Shown: positions 34,186 through 42,876, counted from the first letter of the stretch. The stretch is 63,457 nt of DNA from Azospirillum sp. B506 (GCF_000333595.1 NZ_BADK01000023.1:1-63457), one strand, 5' to 3'. The notes: generated from the sequence alone by a model not told the origin. Translations and numbers: made by a program.

Positions 34186-35616
34186 TCATCCCCTCCGCTG
34201 CACGTCGGCGGTGGTGCCGGCCCGGCGCTTCAGCCGGTGCATCGCGTGCTGGCCGCCGCCGGTGGCGCGGACCGAATAGAAATAGGCGCTGTCGTCGGTC
34301 CAATAGCGGCCTTCGCCATCGACCATCACCGTGCTGCTGTGGATATCGGCCGGATAGACCGTCAGGCGCGGCGCCGCCTCCGTCGTGAAGCCGGCCAGAT
34401 GCACGGCGGCGAGCGCCGCCTGGTCGAGAAACCAGACCGGCAGGCCTCGATCCAGGTGATGGCGGATGTAGCGCCGGGTCAGGTCTAGGAAACGCAGCGC
34501 CCCCATGGTCGGCCGGATGTGCAGCACGTCGGCGTAGAGCAGGCTCCAGATGTCCAGCCGCTTCAATGCGTGGCTCATCATCCCCAGGTCCGAATGGGCG
34601 GAGGCCGCCAGCAGCGGGGTCAGGTCACGGATCGCCATCAGGTCGACGTCCAGCATCAGCACCGGCCGTTTCCAGCGGGCCAGCAGGTCGGGCAGCACCA
34701 GGAAGCGGCTGCAGGCGTAATAGGTCTTGGCATTGTCGCCCAGCGGCGTCAGGTCGATGGTCTCGCGCAGGACGATGAAGCGGCCGGCGCCATGGGCGGC
34801 GGACAGCGACGCCACCGTCGCCTCCGTCTCCGCATCGGGATTGATCAGGTGCAGGGCGATGGCGCAGTCCAGGCCGCTGTCCTCGACGATGGACCGCACC
34901 ATGGTCGGCAGGAACTTGCGGGCGTAGACCGCGTCGCAGGATGCGTAGACCACCAGCGGCCGCCCGGCGCTTTCCGTCCCCTCGGCAAGGGTGGCGCGGA
35001 TGCCGGCGGGTGCCGGCCCCTCGCGCAGCCAGGTCAGGAAGGCGGGGGCGGTGCGGGTGACGGCATCGCGCCCGCCATGGCGCTCCGCCGCCTGGAGGAA
35101 CAGGGCGTCGGCCTCCTCCAGCCGGTTTTGTTCGGCGCACAGGCAGGCCAGCCGGCTGAGCGTGAAGGAGACCTCCGGAAACCGCTCCAGTGCCTGGCGA
35201 TAGGCGCGCTCGGCGCGCAGAGCCTGCCCGTCGCGGCGCAATGCATTGCCCAGCGCCACCAGCCCGACACAGTCGTCGCGGCCCTGGAAGCGGGCGACAT
35301 CCCCGGCCTCGCCCAGATGGGTCAACAGCTGCCACAGGTTGGACCGGCGGGTCGGATCGGCGGGCGTCAGCCGCCAGGAGGCGAGCGCATGGCCGGCCGC
35401 CTCCGCCATGTCCTGCCCCACCAGCAGCCGGGCGAGCGCATCATGGGCCGCCGCTTCGGCTCCGGCACCCTCCGCCCCACGGTTCGGCGGCCGGTTCAGC
35501 ACCCGGCGGTACAGCGCCGTCGCGGCGTCGTGCCTGCCCGCGTGCTCGGCCTCGCGTGCGGCGTCCAGATCGCTTTGGAGGTCTGCGGGTGCGGCGGGGG
35601 ACGGGATGGGGGACAT
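34186..35616 (-). CDS. TPR protein with GT-A-type glycosyltransferase domain
   Basis: 476 residues. Residues ~15-205 are TPR units (AAREAEHAGRHDAATALYRR; GLVALGNALRRDGQALRAER). From ~218 there is a nucleotide-diphospho-sugar transferase-like domain: 'VVYASCDAVYARKFLPTMV', 'CAIALHLINPD', 'VLMLDVDLMAIRDL' with a DxD, and 'VWFLDQAALAAVH', reminiscent of GT8-like folds. The gene ends 20 bp from the convergent GT17 gene. Acceptor unknown. Confidence 0.65.
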   Translation of the reverse strand: MSPIPSPAAPADLQSDLDAAREAEHAGRHDAATALYRRVLNRPPNRGAEGAGAEAAAHDALARLLVGQDMAEAAGHALASWRLTPADPTRRSNLWQLLTHLGEAGDVARFQGRDDCVGLVALGNALRRDGQALRAERAYRQALERFPEVSFTLSRLACLCAEQNRLEEADALFLQAAERHGGRDAVTRTAPAFLTWLREGPAPAGIRATLAEGTESAGRPLVVYASCDAVYARKFLPTMVRSIVEDSGLDCAIALHLINPDAETEATVASLSAAHGAGRFIVLRETIDLTPLGDNAKTYYACSRFLVLPDLLARWKRPVLMLDVDLMAIRDLTPLLAASAHSDLGMMSHALKRLDIWSLLYADVLHIRPTMGALRFLDLTRRYIRHHLDRGLPVWFLDQAALAAVHLAGFTTEAAPRLTVYPADIHSSTVMVDGEGRYWTDDSAYFYSVRATGGGQHAMHRLKRRAGTTADVQRRG

Positions 35617-35839
35617 GACGAACGGCCTCGCAGGCTGGGGCGGGTTTCATCCCATGACACCCCGCCGGCTGACAAGCCGCCGGTATGGACGGCTCCCTCC
35701 TCGAGTCGCGGCCCGCGGGTCCCGACCTGTCCATTCCGGCGCGATGCCGCCGGGAAGCCGGGGGGTGGCCGGGACCGGGAAAACGTATCCACCGCCGTCC
35801 TGCGGAAATATAAAGGCGTCGCCAAGCAAAAACGCGGCC

Positions 35840-35955
35840 GCCTGGGAGAAGGCGCTTGAACCGCTCGTAAAATGTCATCAAATGTTTGTATGGACCCGGG
35901 AAAGGGTTCCAGCCGAAACTGTGCCACGCCGGTCGCTCCGGCGTGGCACTTTTAT
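35840..35955 (+). ncRNA. Candidate small RNA ending at an orphan terminator
   Basis: The terminator has a 12-bp perfect stem (GTGCCACGCCGG / CCGGCGTGGCAC, 35921-35949), a 5-base loop and TTTTAT. The nearest upstream rightward gene ends 1.7 kb earlier and a leftward gene intervenes. An AT-richer stretch at about 35857-35890 (TTGAAC, then GTAAAATGTCATC) could hold its promoter. The 5' end is a guess. Confidence 0.4.
35921..35955 (+). terminator. Strong rho-independent terminator
   Basis: Perfect 12-bp GC-rich stem with loop TCGCT followed by TTTTAT on the plus strand; the minus-strand side has no T-run after the stem. Confidence 0.85.
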
Positions 35956-36093
35956 ATTCGCACGTCCGAATGCGGCGATCCATCCGGCGATCCATCCCGA
36001 CGGTCCTCCGCAAACCCGGCGGGCGCCCAAGGGGGCGCTTGAGTGGGAGCCTGCCGGCAGGCGGGGCGAGAGACTGGGGGGAGCTGCGGAACG

Positions 36094-36900
36094 GTGAGCA
36101 TCGCTGACGGCCTCAAGATCGCCTTCGACGTCCATCTGTCCGGCGATCTGGAGCGGGCGGAGGACTTCTATCGCGCCATCCTGCGTGCCAGCCCGGGCCA
36201 CCCGATGGCGGCGACGCTGCTGGGGCTGATCCGGTCCCAGCGGACGATGGTCCGCCAAAGCAAGCACAAGACGCTGGCTCTGCTGCGCGGCCGGGGCTTC
36301 CGCCCCGCCACCGTGGTCGATGTCGGGGCCCAGACCGGCACCCCGCCGCTCTACGAGGTCTTCCCCGATGCCCGCCATGTGCTGATCGAACCGGTGGCGG
36401 AGAACGAGCCGGCGCTGCAACGGCTGTGCGCGGATCTGCACAATGCCGAATACCACATTGCCGCCGTCGCGCGGCAGGGCGGCACCAGCCGGCTGGCGGT
36501 GTCCGACGACCGGCTCTATTCCTCCGTCGTTCCGGCGGACCATCGGATCGAGCCGGGCCATGCGCTGCGCAGCCTGCGCGAGGTGCCGGCCGTCTCGCTC
36601 GACGGGCTGTGCGCCGAGCGCGGCTATGCCCGTCCCCTGCTGGTCAAGATCGATGTCGATGGCCTGGAACTGGAGGTGCTGGCCGGCGCCGCCACGCTGA
36701 TGGAGCCGGGCAACGTCTTCGTGATCGAGGCAACGGTGGCGGGGGAGGAGGCGCGGCTGGCCCGCATCATCGACGCGATGGCTCCGTACGGCTTCCGCGT
36801 CTGGGATATTGTCGATCCCCTCTACCGCCCCGAGGACGAGCGGATGTGGCAGGTCGATCTGGTGATGGTCCATCGCGACGGGCCCTACGCCGCGCTCTGA
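36094..36900 (+). CDS. FkbM-family methyltransferase with short TPR-like N-terminus
   Basis: 268 residues from GTG 36094; a longer in-frame ATG at 36043 is possible but its extra residues look non-coding. An N-terminal helical pair (LKIAFDVHLSGDLERAEDFY) resembles a TPR. The SAM-binding core has 'VVDVGAQTGTPPLYEVFPDA', 'VLIEPVAEN' and 'LVKIDVDGLELEVLAGA', the typical FkbM motif set. FkbM enzymes O-methylate sugars or small molecules. Located among glycosyltransferases, it probably methylates a surface glycan. Confidence 0.8.
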   Translation: MSIADGLKIAFDVHLSGDLERAEDFYRAILRASPGHPMAATLLGLIRSQRTMVRQSKHKTLALLRGRGFRPATVVDVGAQTGTPPLYEVFPDARHVLIEPVAENEPALQRLCADLHNAEYHIAAVARQGGTSRLAVSDDRLYSSVVPADHRIEPGHALRSLREVPAVSLDGLCAERGYARPLLVKIDVDGLELEVLAGAATLMEPGNVFVIEATVAGEEARLARIIDAMAPYGFRVWDIVDPLYRPEDERMWQVDLVMVHRDGPYAAL

Positions 36901-36916
36901 ACCCTGCCAAGGCTCC

Positions 36917-38563
36917 CTATCCGGCGGCGCGTTTGCGGAGCGCGCGTTCGAGGCTGTCGAGGGTGTCGTCCCAGTGCTGTGGCCTGGACTGCCGGAAGAG
37001 GCGCATGGTCGGGTACCAGGGGCTGTCGTCTCGGTCGAGCATCCATCGCCAGTCTGGGGCGAAGGGGACGAGGACCCAGACCGGCACGCCGAGCGCGCCG
37101 GCGAGATGGGCGACGGATGTGTCGACGCAGACCACCAGATCGAGGTTTGCCATGATGGCGGCTGTGTCGGCGAAATCCTTGATTTCCGGGGACAGGTTCA
37201 GCAGCGGGAAGCCGCCGGGCGGGTTTTCCGCCTGGCCTTCGGTCGGCCCCTTCTGGATGGAGACCAGGGTGACGCCGGGGATCGCGGCCAGCCGGGCGAA
37301 GGGGGCCAGCCCGATGGAGCGGTTCCGGTCGTTGCCGTGGGTGGGCGATCCGGCCCAGACGATGCCCACCTTCAGTCCGCCCCCGCCCCCGCCCCCGGCC
37401 CCGCCCCCGGCCCCGCCTTGTGCCGGAGCCGTCAGCCGCTCGCCCCAGTGCGCCACCAGTTCCGGCTCCGCCGACAGGTAGGGAACACGGGACGGCACGG
37501 TCTCCAGCCGGGTGCCGAACAGCGCCGGCAGGCTCATCACCGGGATCTGGACGTCGAAGTCGGGCAGCGGCTCACCGGTCGGCGCCAGGGTGACGCCGGA
37601 CAGGCCGCGCAGCGCCGGCAGCAACGGACGCTGGCATTCGAAGATGACCGGCTGTCCGTCGGCCATCTGCGACAGCAGCGGCAGGTAGCGCACGAACTGC
37701 AGCACGTCGCCGAATCCCTGTTCCCAATAGACCAGCAGCCGCCGTCCCCGCAGCGGCGATCCGTCCCAGCGCGGCTTGGTGAAGCTGCGCTGCGGCGAGG
37801 GCAGCTGACCATGCTTCCAGCGCCATTCGTAGCCCTGCCAGCCCCTGACGAAATCTCCCAGCAGAAGCCGGAGCAGGGAGTCGTTCCAGTGGGCGCCGGC
37901 GAAATCCGGAACCAGCCTCGTGGCCCGGCGGAATGCCAGCAACGCCTGCCAGAAGATGGCCCTGTCCTTCAGCGTGGAGCCCAGATTGCTGTAGGCCCCG
38001 CTGTGCTGCGGGTTCAGCGCGATCGCCCGGCGGAAGCAGCGCGTGGCCTCTTCCAGCCGCCGGTCGTTGCGCAGCATGGCGCCGAGGTTGTTGGCGTATT
38101 CGGCCTCCATCGGGTCGAGTTCCACCGCGCGGGCGAAGGCCCTGCACGCCTCGTCCGGGCGTTTCAGCCCATCCAGAAGAAGGCCCAGCTCGTTGAGCAC
38201 CGCGGGATCGTCGGGCCTGAGCTTCGCCGAGATCCGGTAGATCCGGGCAGCATCGGCGCGCCGGTCGAGCCGGGTCAGCAGCGATGCCAGATTGTTCCAG
38301 CTATTCAGCGACCCTGGCACCAGCGCCAATGCCCGCCGCAGCAGGGCGACCGCCGCCTCGTTCCGGCCGGCCGCGGCATGCAGAAGCCCCAGGTTGTTGA
38401 TCGCGGGCGCGAAGTACGGATCATGGGCGGCGATCTGTGCATACAGCCGCCCGGCCTCTTCGGAAAGGCCGGCTTTCTGGAGGCCGACCGCCGTCGTGAA
38501 GGCTTGTTCGATGTTCATGGAGGCCGCGGCGCTTCGGGTGGGGGACGGCGGGATCAGTAGCAT
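36917..38563 (-). CDS. TPR protein with GT9-like glycosyltransferase domain
   Basis: 548 residues from ATG 38563, preceded by CAGGAGCGGCC; ATG 38518 (MNIEQAFTTAVGLQ) is the alternative. About six TPR units (residues ~20-235; APAINNLGLLHAAAGRNEAA, AEYANNLGAMLRNDRRLEEA) precede the transferase domain: 'YWEQGFGDVLQFVRYLPLL', 'VGIVWAGSPTHGND' and DLVVCVDTSVAHLAGALG, ending 'SPWYPTMRLFRQSRPQHWDD'. A Gly-rich run encoded by a GC hexamer repeat lies just before 'LKVGIVWAG'. Closely related in design to the genes at 25566 and 27328. Confidence 0.75.
   Translation of the reverse strand: MLLIPPSPTRSAAASMNIEQAFTTAVGLQKAGLSEEAGRLYAQIAAHDPYFAPAINNLGLLHAAAGRNEAAVALLRRALALVPGSLNSWNNLASLLTRLDRRADAARIYRISAKLRPDDPAVLNELGLLLDGLKRPDEACRAFARAVELDPMEAEYANNLGAMLRNDRRLEEATRCFRRAIALNPQHSGAYSNLGSTLKDRAIFWQALLAFRRATRLVPDFAGAHWNDSLLRLLLGDFVRGWQGYEWRWKHGQLPSPQRSFTKPRWDGSPLRGRRLLVYWEQGFGDVLQFVRYLPLLSQMADGQPVIFECQRPLLPALRGLSGVTLAPTGEPLPDFDVQIPVMSLPALFGTRLETVPSRVPYLSAEPELVAHWGERLTAPAQGGAGGGAGGGGGGGLKVGIVWAGSPTHGNDRNRSIGLAPFARLAAIPGVTLVSIQKGPTEGQAENPPGGFPLLNLSPEIKDFADTAAIMANLDLVVCVDTSVAHLAGALGVPVWVLVPFAPDWRWMLDRDDSPWYPTMRLFRQSRPQHWDDTLDSLERALRKRAAG
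37377..37417 (-). repeat. GC-rich hexanucleotide-like repeat in coding DNA
   Basis: On the plus strand, CCGCCC and CCGGCC units alternate through 37377-37417; the coding strand has at least six runs of four or five G, encoding Ala/Gly. Six-base steps keep frame, and the G runs could form quadruplex DNA. Confidence 0.75.
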
Positions 38564-38956
38564 GAAGATGGCCGCTCCTGCAAAGCACGGCCCCTGGGAA
38601 CGGCCCTTGGGAACGGTCCCTGCGATTTTCCCCGTGAACCGTTTCCTTCCGCGTGATGTCTGTTGCATCGCCCTCCCCGCCTCCGCATCAATGGCGCTCG
38701 TCGAACGGGGAGCGTGGCGGGCGGCATGGCGCGGTTTCTGCTGGAATGCCACGCCGGACGGTGCCAGCCCTGCTGCCGGAAGCGATTGTGTCCGCCACGC
38801 CCGATCTCCCATTTATCGACGCATCCCGCGGGAGGATCGCGCAATGCGCGCAACTGGGCCAGCCGCCCGGACGGGGTAGCGATTTCACGTCACGCCGGCA
38901 TGCCGTTCTGACAGACTGGCTGTGAAGCCGCCCCGCCGGACAGGATCCTCGCCGCG
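38564..38956. other. Intergenic, no supported gene
   Basis: About 390 bp upstream of the TPR-glycosyltransferase. The only pattern is a short direct repeat CCTGGGAACGG / CTTGGGAACGG near 38593-38617. Confidence 0.4.
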
Positions 38957-39895
38957 TCAGCTGGCGGCGGTGGACGGGGGATGAAGGCCGGCCCGGCACG
39001 GGACCGATGCCAGCATGTCACGGAACCACCGTTGCGCCGGATGGACATCGTTGCGGCGATGCCAGGACAGCGCGAAGAGGATCCGCGGGAGGTCGAGCGG
39101 AGCCGGCATGATGCAAAGCCGCTCCTCATATCCCGATGCGGCGACCACGCCTTCCATCAGGGTCGCGATCAGATCGGTTTGCGCCACGAGCGCGGGGGCG
39201 GCGTACAGCTGCGGCAGCGTCAAGGCCAGCCGGCGCTTCAAGCCCTGCTTGGCAAGGGCCGCATCGACCACCCCGTAGCTCTCGTTCTCCGGCGACACCA
39301 GAAGGTGGGGCAGCTCCAGGAAGCCCTGGAGTTTCAGCGGCGGATGCACGGTCGGATGGCCCTTGCGGACGACGCAGACGAAATGCTCCTCGAACAGGGG
39401 CCGGCTGAGAATGCGGCCTGTTGCCGACGGCGGCACCCCGATCGTCAGATCGACCTCGCCAGCATCCAGCATGCCGATGGCATCGTCCCGTGCGATGAAA
39501 TTGCGGATGCGCAGGGTGATGCCCGGCGCCTGTTCGCGCAGCACCTCCAGCAGGGCCGGCAGCAGCGCAAAGGTCGGGTGGTCCGACAGACCCAGGGTGA
39601 AGCTGGCGGTGGAGGTCGACGGGTCGAAGCTCTGCGTAAATTCCAGGGCGCGTTGGAGTCCGGTCAGCGCCTGGGCGATGGGGTGCGCGAGATCGAGGGC
39701 GAGCGGCGTCGGCTGCAGCCCCTTCGGCCCGCGGACGAACAGCTCGTCTTTCAGCAGCCCACGCAGGCGCGCGAGCGCGGCACTCATCGCCGGCTGGGTC
39801 CGGCCGATGCGGGCGCCGGCCCGTGTCACGCTGCGTTCGGCCATCAGGGCGTCGAAGGCGACGAGCAGGTTCAGGTCGATGCCATACAAATCCAT
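38957..39895 (-). CDS. LysR-family transcriptional regulator
   Basis: 312 residues. N-terminal winged helix-turn-helix (DLNLLVAFDALMAERSVTRA, then GARIGRTQPAMSAALARLR), followed by the LysR substrate-binding fold (about 95-300). It is divergent from the SnoaL-like gene at 39989, the usual arrangement of a LysR regulator and its target. The inducer is unknown. The regulator probably also represses itself from the shared intergenic region. Confidence 0.88.
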   Translation of the reverse strand: MDLYGIDLNLLVAFDALMAERSVTRAGARIGRTQPAMSAALARLRGLLKDELFVRGPKGLQPTPLALDLAHPIAQALTGLQRALEFTQSFDPSTSTASFTLGLSDHPTFALLPALLEVLREQAPGITLRIRNFIARDDAIGMLDAGEVDLTIGVPPSATGRILSRPLFEEHFVCVVRKGHPTVHPPLKLQGFLELPHLLVSPENESYGVVDAALAKQGLKRRLALTLPQLYAAPALVAQTDLIATLMEGVVAASGYEERLCIMPAPLDLPRILFALSWHRRNDVHPAQRWFRDMLASVPCRAGLHPPSTAAS

Positions 39896-39914
39896 GCCAT
39901 GGATGTTTCCACAT

Positions 39915-39927
39915 ATCGATGATCGAT
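39915..39927. promoter_or_regulatory. Possible LysR operator
   Basis: ATCGATGATCGAT, two ATCGAT palindromes one base apart, in the 93-bp gap between the divergent lysR and SnoaL-like genes. Confidence 0.4.
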
Positions 39928-39988
39928 TTCAAGCATGCACAGTCCTCGGGTAGCGTCCCCTCATCGCACCGACAACGGGAGAAACCCC

Positions 39989-40444
39989 ATGGCACCGCAG
40001 GACGAGACACTGACCGAAACCGGGCTGACGCCGCAGGATCGCCGCGCCATCGACATGCTCTATCGTTCCTTCAATGAAGGTAATCCGGACCTCCTCGACG
40101 AGGCGGTGACCGAAGACTGGCAGGACATTCCCCTCAATCCCGGCCAGCAACCGGGGCGCGAGGGGATGAAGCCGTTGATCCGCGCCTTCCGGGCGGCGTT
40201 TCCGGATACGAAGATCGAGGTTCTGGACATCATCGGCGCACCCGGACGGGCCGCGGTGCGCGCGGTGATAACCGGGACCCACAGCGGGGAGTGGTTCGGG
40301 ATCGCTCCGACCGGCCGGTCCTTCCGGGTGGCGATCCATGAGTTCCACCGCATCGCCGACGGCAAGCTGACCCACACCTGGCATCTGGAAGACTGGTTCG
40401 GCTGGATGAACCAGATCGGAGCCCGCCCCGTCCTGGCGGAGTAG
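39989..40444 (+). CDS. SnoaL-like polyketide cyclase / ester cyclase family protein
   Basis: 151 residues from ATG 39989, preceded by CGGGAGAAACCCC. The pattern 'IDMLYRSFNEGNPDLLDEAV', 'GREGMKPLIRAFRAAFPD', 'GTHSGEWFGIAPTGRSF' and 'IHEFHRIADGKLTHTWHLED' is typical of SnoaL-like proteins of the NTF2-like fold. The family contains cyclases, hydrolases and proteins of unknown activity. The substrate cannot be inferred. Probably controlled by the divergent LysR. Confidence 0.8.
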   Translation: MAPQDETLTETGLTPQDRRAIDMLYRSFNEGNPDLLDEAVTEDWQDIPLNPGQQPGREGMKPLIRAFRAAFPDTKIEVLDIIGAPGRAAVRAVITGTHSGEWFGIAPTGRSFRVAIHEFHRIADGKLTHTWHLEDWFGWMNQIGARPVLAE

Positions 40445-40459
40445 GCCAGCCGGTAAAAA

Positions 40460-40500
40460 CGGTGCGCCGGGAGGCCCGGACCTCCCGGCGCACCGCCTTT
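40460..40500. terminator. Bidirectional terminator hairpin
   Basis: A 15-bp perfect stem (CGGTGCGCCGGGAGG / CCTCCCGGCGCACCG) with 6-base loop, followed by CCTTT on the plus side and preceded by AAAAA, giving a T-run for the minus strand. It separates two convergent genes. Confidence 0.85.
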
Positions 40501-40535
40501 CTCAGAACGGCTGCGGAACCGCCTTGCCCCGCCCG

Positions 40536-41261
40536 TCAACTCCGTGCGACGGGGCGGACGGTGATCTCGTTGACCCCGACCTCCCGCGGCTGTTCGATGG
40601 CGAACAGGACAGCCCGTCCGATCGCCTCCGGTTCGATTGCATTGCGGCGGTACTCCACCATCGCCCGGGCCGCCGTTTCGTCGGTGATGGTGTCGGCGAG
40701 TTCGGAGCGCGTCACGCCGGGATAGATGCAGGTCGTGCGGATCGTCTCGCTTTCCTGGCGCAACCCATCGGTGATGGCCCGCACCGCGAATTTGGTGGCG
40801 CTGTAGACGGCGGAGGTCGGCACCACCTCGAAGCTGCCGACCGAACCGATGTTGACGACGTGGCCGCTTCCCTGCGCGTCCATCACCGGCAGGACGGCCG
40901 CGATGCCATGGAGGACGCCGCGGATGTTGACGTCGATCATGCGGTCCCATTCCTCCACCTTGAGGGAGGCGAGCGGCGACAGCGGCATCACGCCGGCATT
41001 GTTGACGAGGACGTCGATGCGGCCGAAGCGCTCCCTGGCCTCGGCGACGAAGCCGTCCATGCTGGAACGGTCGGTGACGTCGAGGGCGCGGGCGGCGGCC
41101 ATCCCGCCCTGCGCCTGGATTTCCCCGACGAGCGCGTCGAGCCGGCCAGTCCGCCGCGCCCCCAGCATCAGGGTGGCGCCGGCCTGGGCGAGGACGCGCG
41201 CGGTGGCTTCGCCGATGCCGCTGGAGGCACCGGTGATGAGAACGACCTTGTCGATGGTCAT
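40536..41261 (-). CDS. Short-chain dehydrogenase/reductase (SDR)
   Basis: 241 residues from ATG 41261, preceded by CCAGGAGATTGCC. Nucleotide-binding TGASSGIGEATA at residues ~9-20, 'NNAGVMPLSPL' and the catalytic YSATK (Tyr/Lys) with a preceding serine ('VNIGSVGSFEVVPTSAVYSATK', shown as parts) mark a classical SDR. It should oxidise or reduce an alcohol/ketone using NAD(P). The substrate is unknown. It is divergent from the LysR gene at 41411, its probable regulator. Confidence 0.88.
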   Translation of the reverse strand: MTIDKVVLITGASSGIGEATARVLAQAGATLMLGARRTGRLDALVGEIQAQGGMAAARALDVTDRSSMDGFVAEARERFGRIDVLVNNAGVMPLSPLASLKVEEWDRMIDVNIRGVLHGIAAVLPVMDAQGSGHVVNIGSVGSFEVVPTSAVYSATKFAVRAITDGLRQESETIRTTCIYPGVTRSELADTITDETAARAMVEYRRNAIEPEAIGRAVLFAIEQPREVGVNEITVRPVARS

Positions 41262-41392
41262 GGCAATCTCCTGGCTTTTTGCGTGCTGAAACGTTCGGCC
41301 GGCGGCGGTCACTGCGCCCTGTGCCAGCCGTCCATGCCCACAAGGTGGCATCCGACCGCTGTCGAGAAAACTTGCCAAGAACTGGACGATGC

Positions 41393-41409
41393 GGTTAGTT
41401 CTGCTAACC
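41393..41409. promoter_or_regulatory. Palindromic operator next to LysR start
   Basis: GGTTAG TTCTG CTAACC, an inverted repeat ending one base before the ATG of the LysR gene and about 130 bp upstream of the SDR. Its position suits autorepression plus control of the SDR. Confidence 0.6.
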
Positions 41410-41410
41410 A

Positions 41411-42343
41411 ATGCAGATCGACCTGAACCTGTTGACGCTGTTCACCGCGGTGGCGGAGACCGGCAATTTCCGCGCGGCGGCGGATCGCCTTGGGGTGACG
41501 CGCTCGGCCGTCAGCCAGGGCGTGCAGCGGCTGGAGGCCGCACTCGGCCAGGCGCTGTTCCTGCGCACCACCCGCAGCGTGCGCCTGACCGAAGCGGGCG
41601 AGCGCTTTCTGGCGCAGGTCTCCGCCCCCTTGGCCGAGATCGCGGACGCCATCGACACGGCGTCCGGTTCGGCGGCGGAACCACGCGGCCTGCTGCGGAT
41701 CGCCGCCACCTCCATTGCCGAGCGGTTCCTGTCGGGGCCGCTGATCGCCTCCTTCAGCGAGGCCCATCCCGGCATCGCCCTCGACGTGACGGTAACGGAT
41801 CTGGAATTCGACATCGTCGCCGCCGGATTCGATGCGGGCGTGCGGTTGGGCGAAGTGATCGAGCGCGACATGATCGCCGTGCCGCTGACCGGCGACCAGC
41901 GGCAGATCGCGGTGGCGACGCCCGGCTATCTGGCCCGTCACGGCACGCCGGGACACCCGCGCGACCTCGTCCGCCACCGCTGCATCGGCTGGCGGCCGCA
42001 ACCGGACACGGCCCCCTATCGCTGGGAGTTCGAGAAGGACGGGCACTCCTTCGACGTGTCGGTGGAGCCGCAGATCACCACCAACGACATGCTGCTGATG
42101 CTCCGCACGGCGCTCGCCGGGGCCGGCATCACCTTCGGCATCGAGGAGACCTTCCAACCCTATCTGGAGCGCGGCGAACTCGTTACGATACTCGACGACT
42201 GGCTACCGCCCTTCGCCGGCTTCTTCCTGTATTTCCCGAGCCGGCGCACGGTGACGCCGAAGCTCCGCGCCCTGATCGACCATGTGCGGCGTTATCGCGA
42301 AGGTGCGAAATCCGGAGAAGCATCCCCTCCCCCCTCGACATAG
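41411..42343 (+). CDS. LysR-family transcriptional regulator
   Basis: 310 residues. DNA-binding helices 'FRAAADRLGVTRSAVSQGVQ' and the RLEAALGQALFLRTTRSVRL region lie in the first 65 residues; the effector-binding fold (about 90-290) follows with LRIAATSIAERFLSG. It resembles the subgroup of LysR regulators that sit divergently beside SDR or quinone-reductase genes. The ATG is leader-short: the palindromic operator ends one base before it. Confidence 0.88.
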   Translation: MQIDLNLLTLFTAVAETGNFRAAADRLGVTRSAVSQGVQRLEAALGQALFLRTTRSVRLTEAGERFLAQVSAPLAEIADAIDTASGSAAEPRGLLRIAATSIAERFLSGPLIASFSEAHPGIALDVTVTDLEFDIVAAGFDAGVRLGEVIERDMIAVPLTGDQRQIAVATPGYLARHGTPGHPRDLVRHRCIGWRPQPDTAPYRWEFEKDGHSFDVSVEPQITTNDMLLMLRTALAGAGITFGIEETFQPYLERGELVTILDDWLPPFAGFFLYFPSRRTVTPKLRALIDHVRRYREGAKSGEASPPPST

Positions 42344-42621
42344 GCCGCGGGTTCGTCGTCGGTCCCCTGCGGAAAGACTGCCTTCAAATAATCGAGAAAG
42401 GTGGAGACGCGCATTGAGCAGCCGCCTGAAGATCGATGCTTCCTACTTCCGTTGAAATGTTCGGGTGGCGCAGAAGACCGGGACTGTCTTGCCCGATCTG
42501 CTCCCATCGTCGAACTCTGCAATGGAACCTGGGCCGGCGTTCCGCCACCGTGCCTGCCGGCAAATTGACAAAAATTGCCATACCTCCTAGATTGGGATCT
42601 TATCAAAGTCAGGAGCAACGC
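42344..42621. other. Intergenic with parD promoter
   Basis: About 280 bp; the 3' part holds the parDE promoter and a near-palindrome GGCAAATT...AAATTGCC at 42559-42579. Confidence 0.5.
42565..42593 (+). promoter_or_regulatory. Sigma-70 type promoter and operator of parDE
   Basis: TTGACA (42565-42570), 17-bp spacer, TAGATT (42588-42593), 28 bp before the parD ATG. The overlapping near-palindrome GGCAAATT/AAATTGCC is a plausible ParD-binding site, giving autorepression as in other parDE operons. Confidence 0.65.
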
Positions 42622-42876
42622 ATGGCGACGATGAATGTCAGTCTTCCGTCGGAGATGGTCGACTTCGTCGAGCGTGAAGTGGCGACGGGTGGTTATTCGT
42701 CGTCCAGCGAGGTGGTGCGAGAAGCGTTGCGCCTCCTCCAGCGGGACCGCGCACAGGAGCAGGAGAAGACTGCCATCCTGCGGCGGGAGGTCGCCGCTGG
42801 CCTGTCGGCAGCGGCGCAAGGCGACTTCTCGTCCCGGTCAGCCCTGGACATCGCCGAGCAGGTTGCTCGCGAATGA
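42622..42876 (+). CDS. parD: ParD-type antitoxin (ribbon-helix-helix)
   Basis: 84 residues from ATG 42622, with CAGGAGCAACGC upstream. The N-terminus MATMNVSLPSEMVDFVE and following 'YSSSSEVVREALRLLQ' is a classic RHH of the CopG/ParD family; the acidic, flexible C-terminus wraps the toxin. The stop overlaps the toxin start by ATGA. It should neutralise the ParE-like toxin and repress the operon. Confidence 0.88.
   Translation: MATMNVSLPSEMVDFVEREVATGGYSSSSEVVREALRLLQRDRAQEQEKTAILRREVAAGLSAAAQGDFSSRSALDIAEQVARE

Larger units (their letters stand above)
35617..36093. other. Divergent intergenic region with orphan terminator
   Basis: About 480 bp between divergent genes. It contains a perfect terminator hairpin at 35921-35955 that does not follow any protein gene on its strand. 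Confidence 0.5.
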
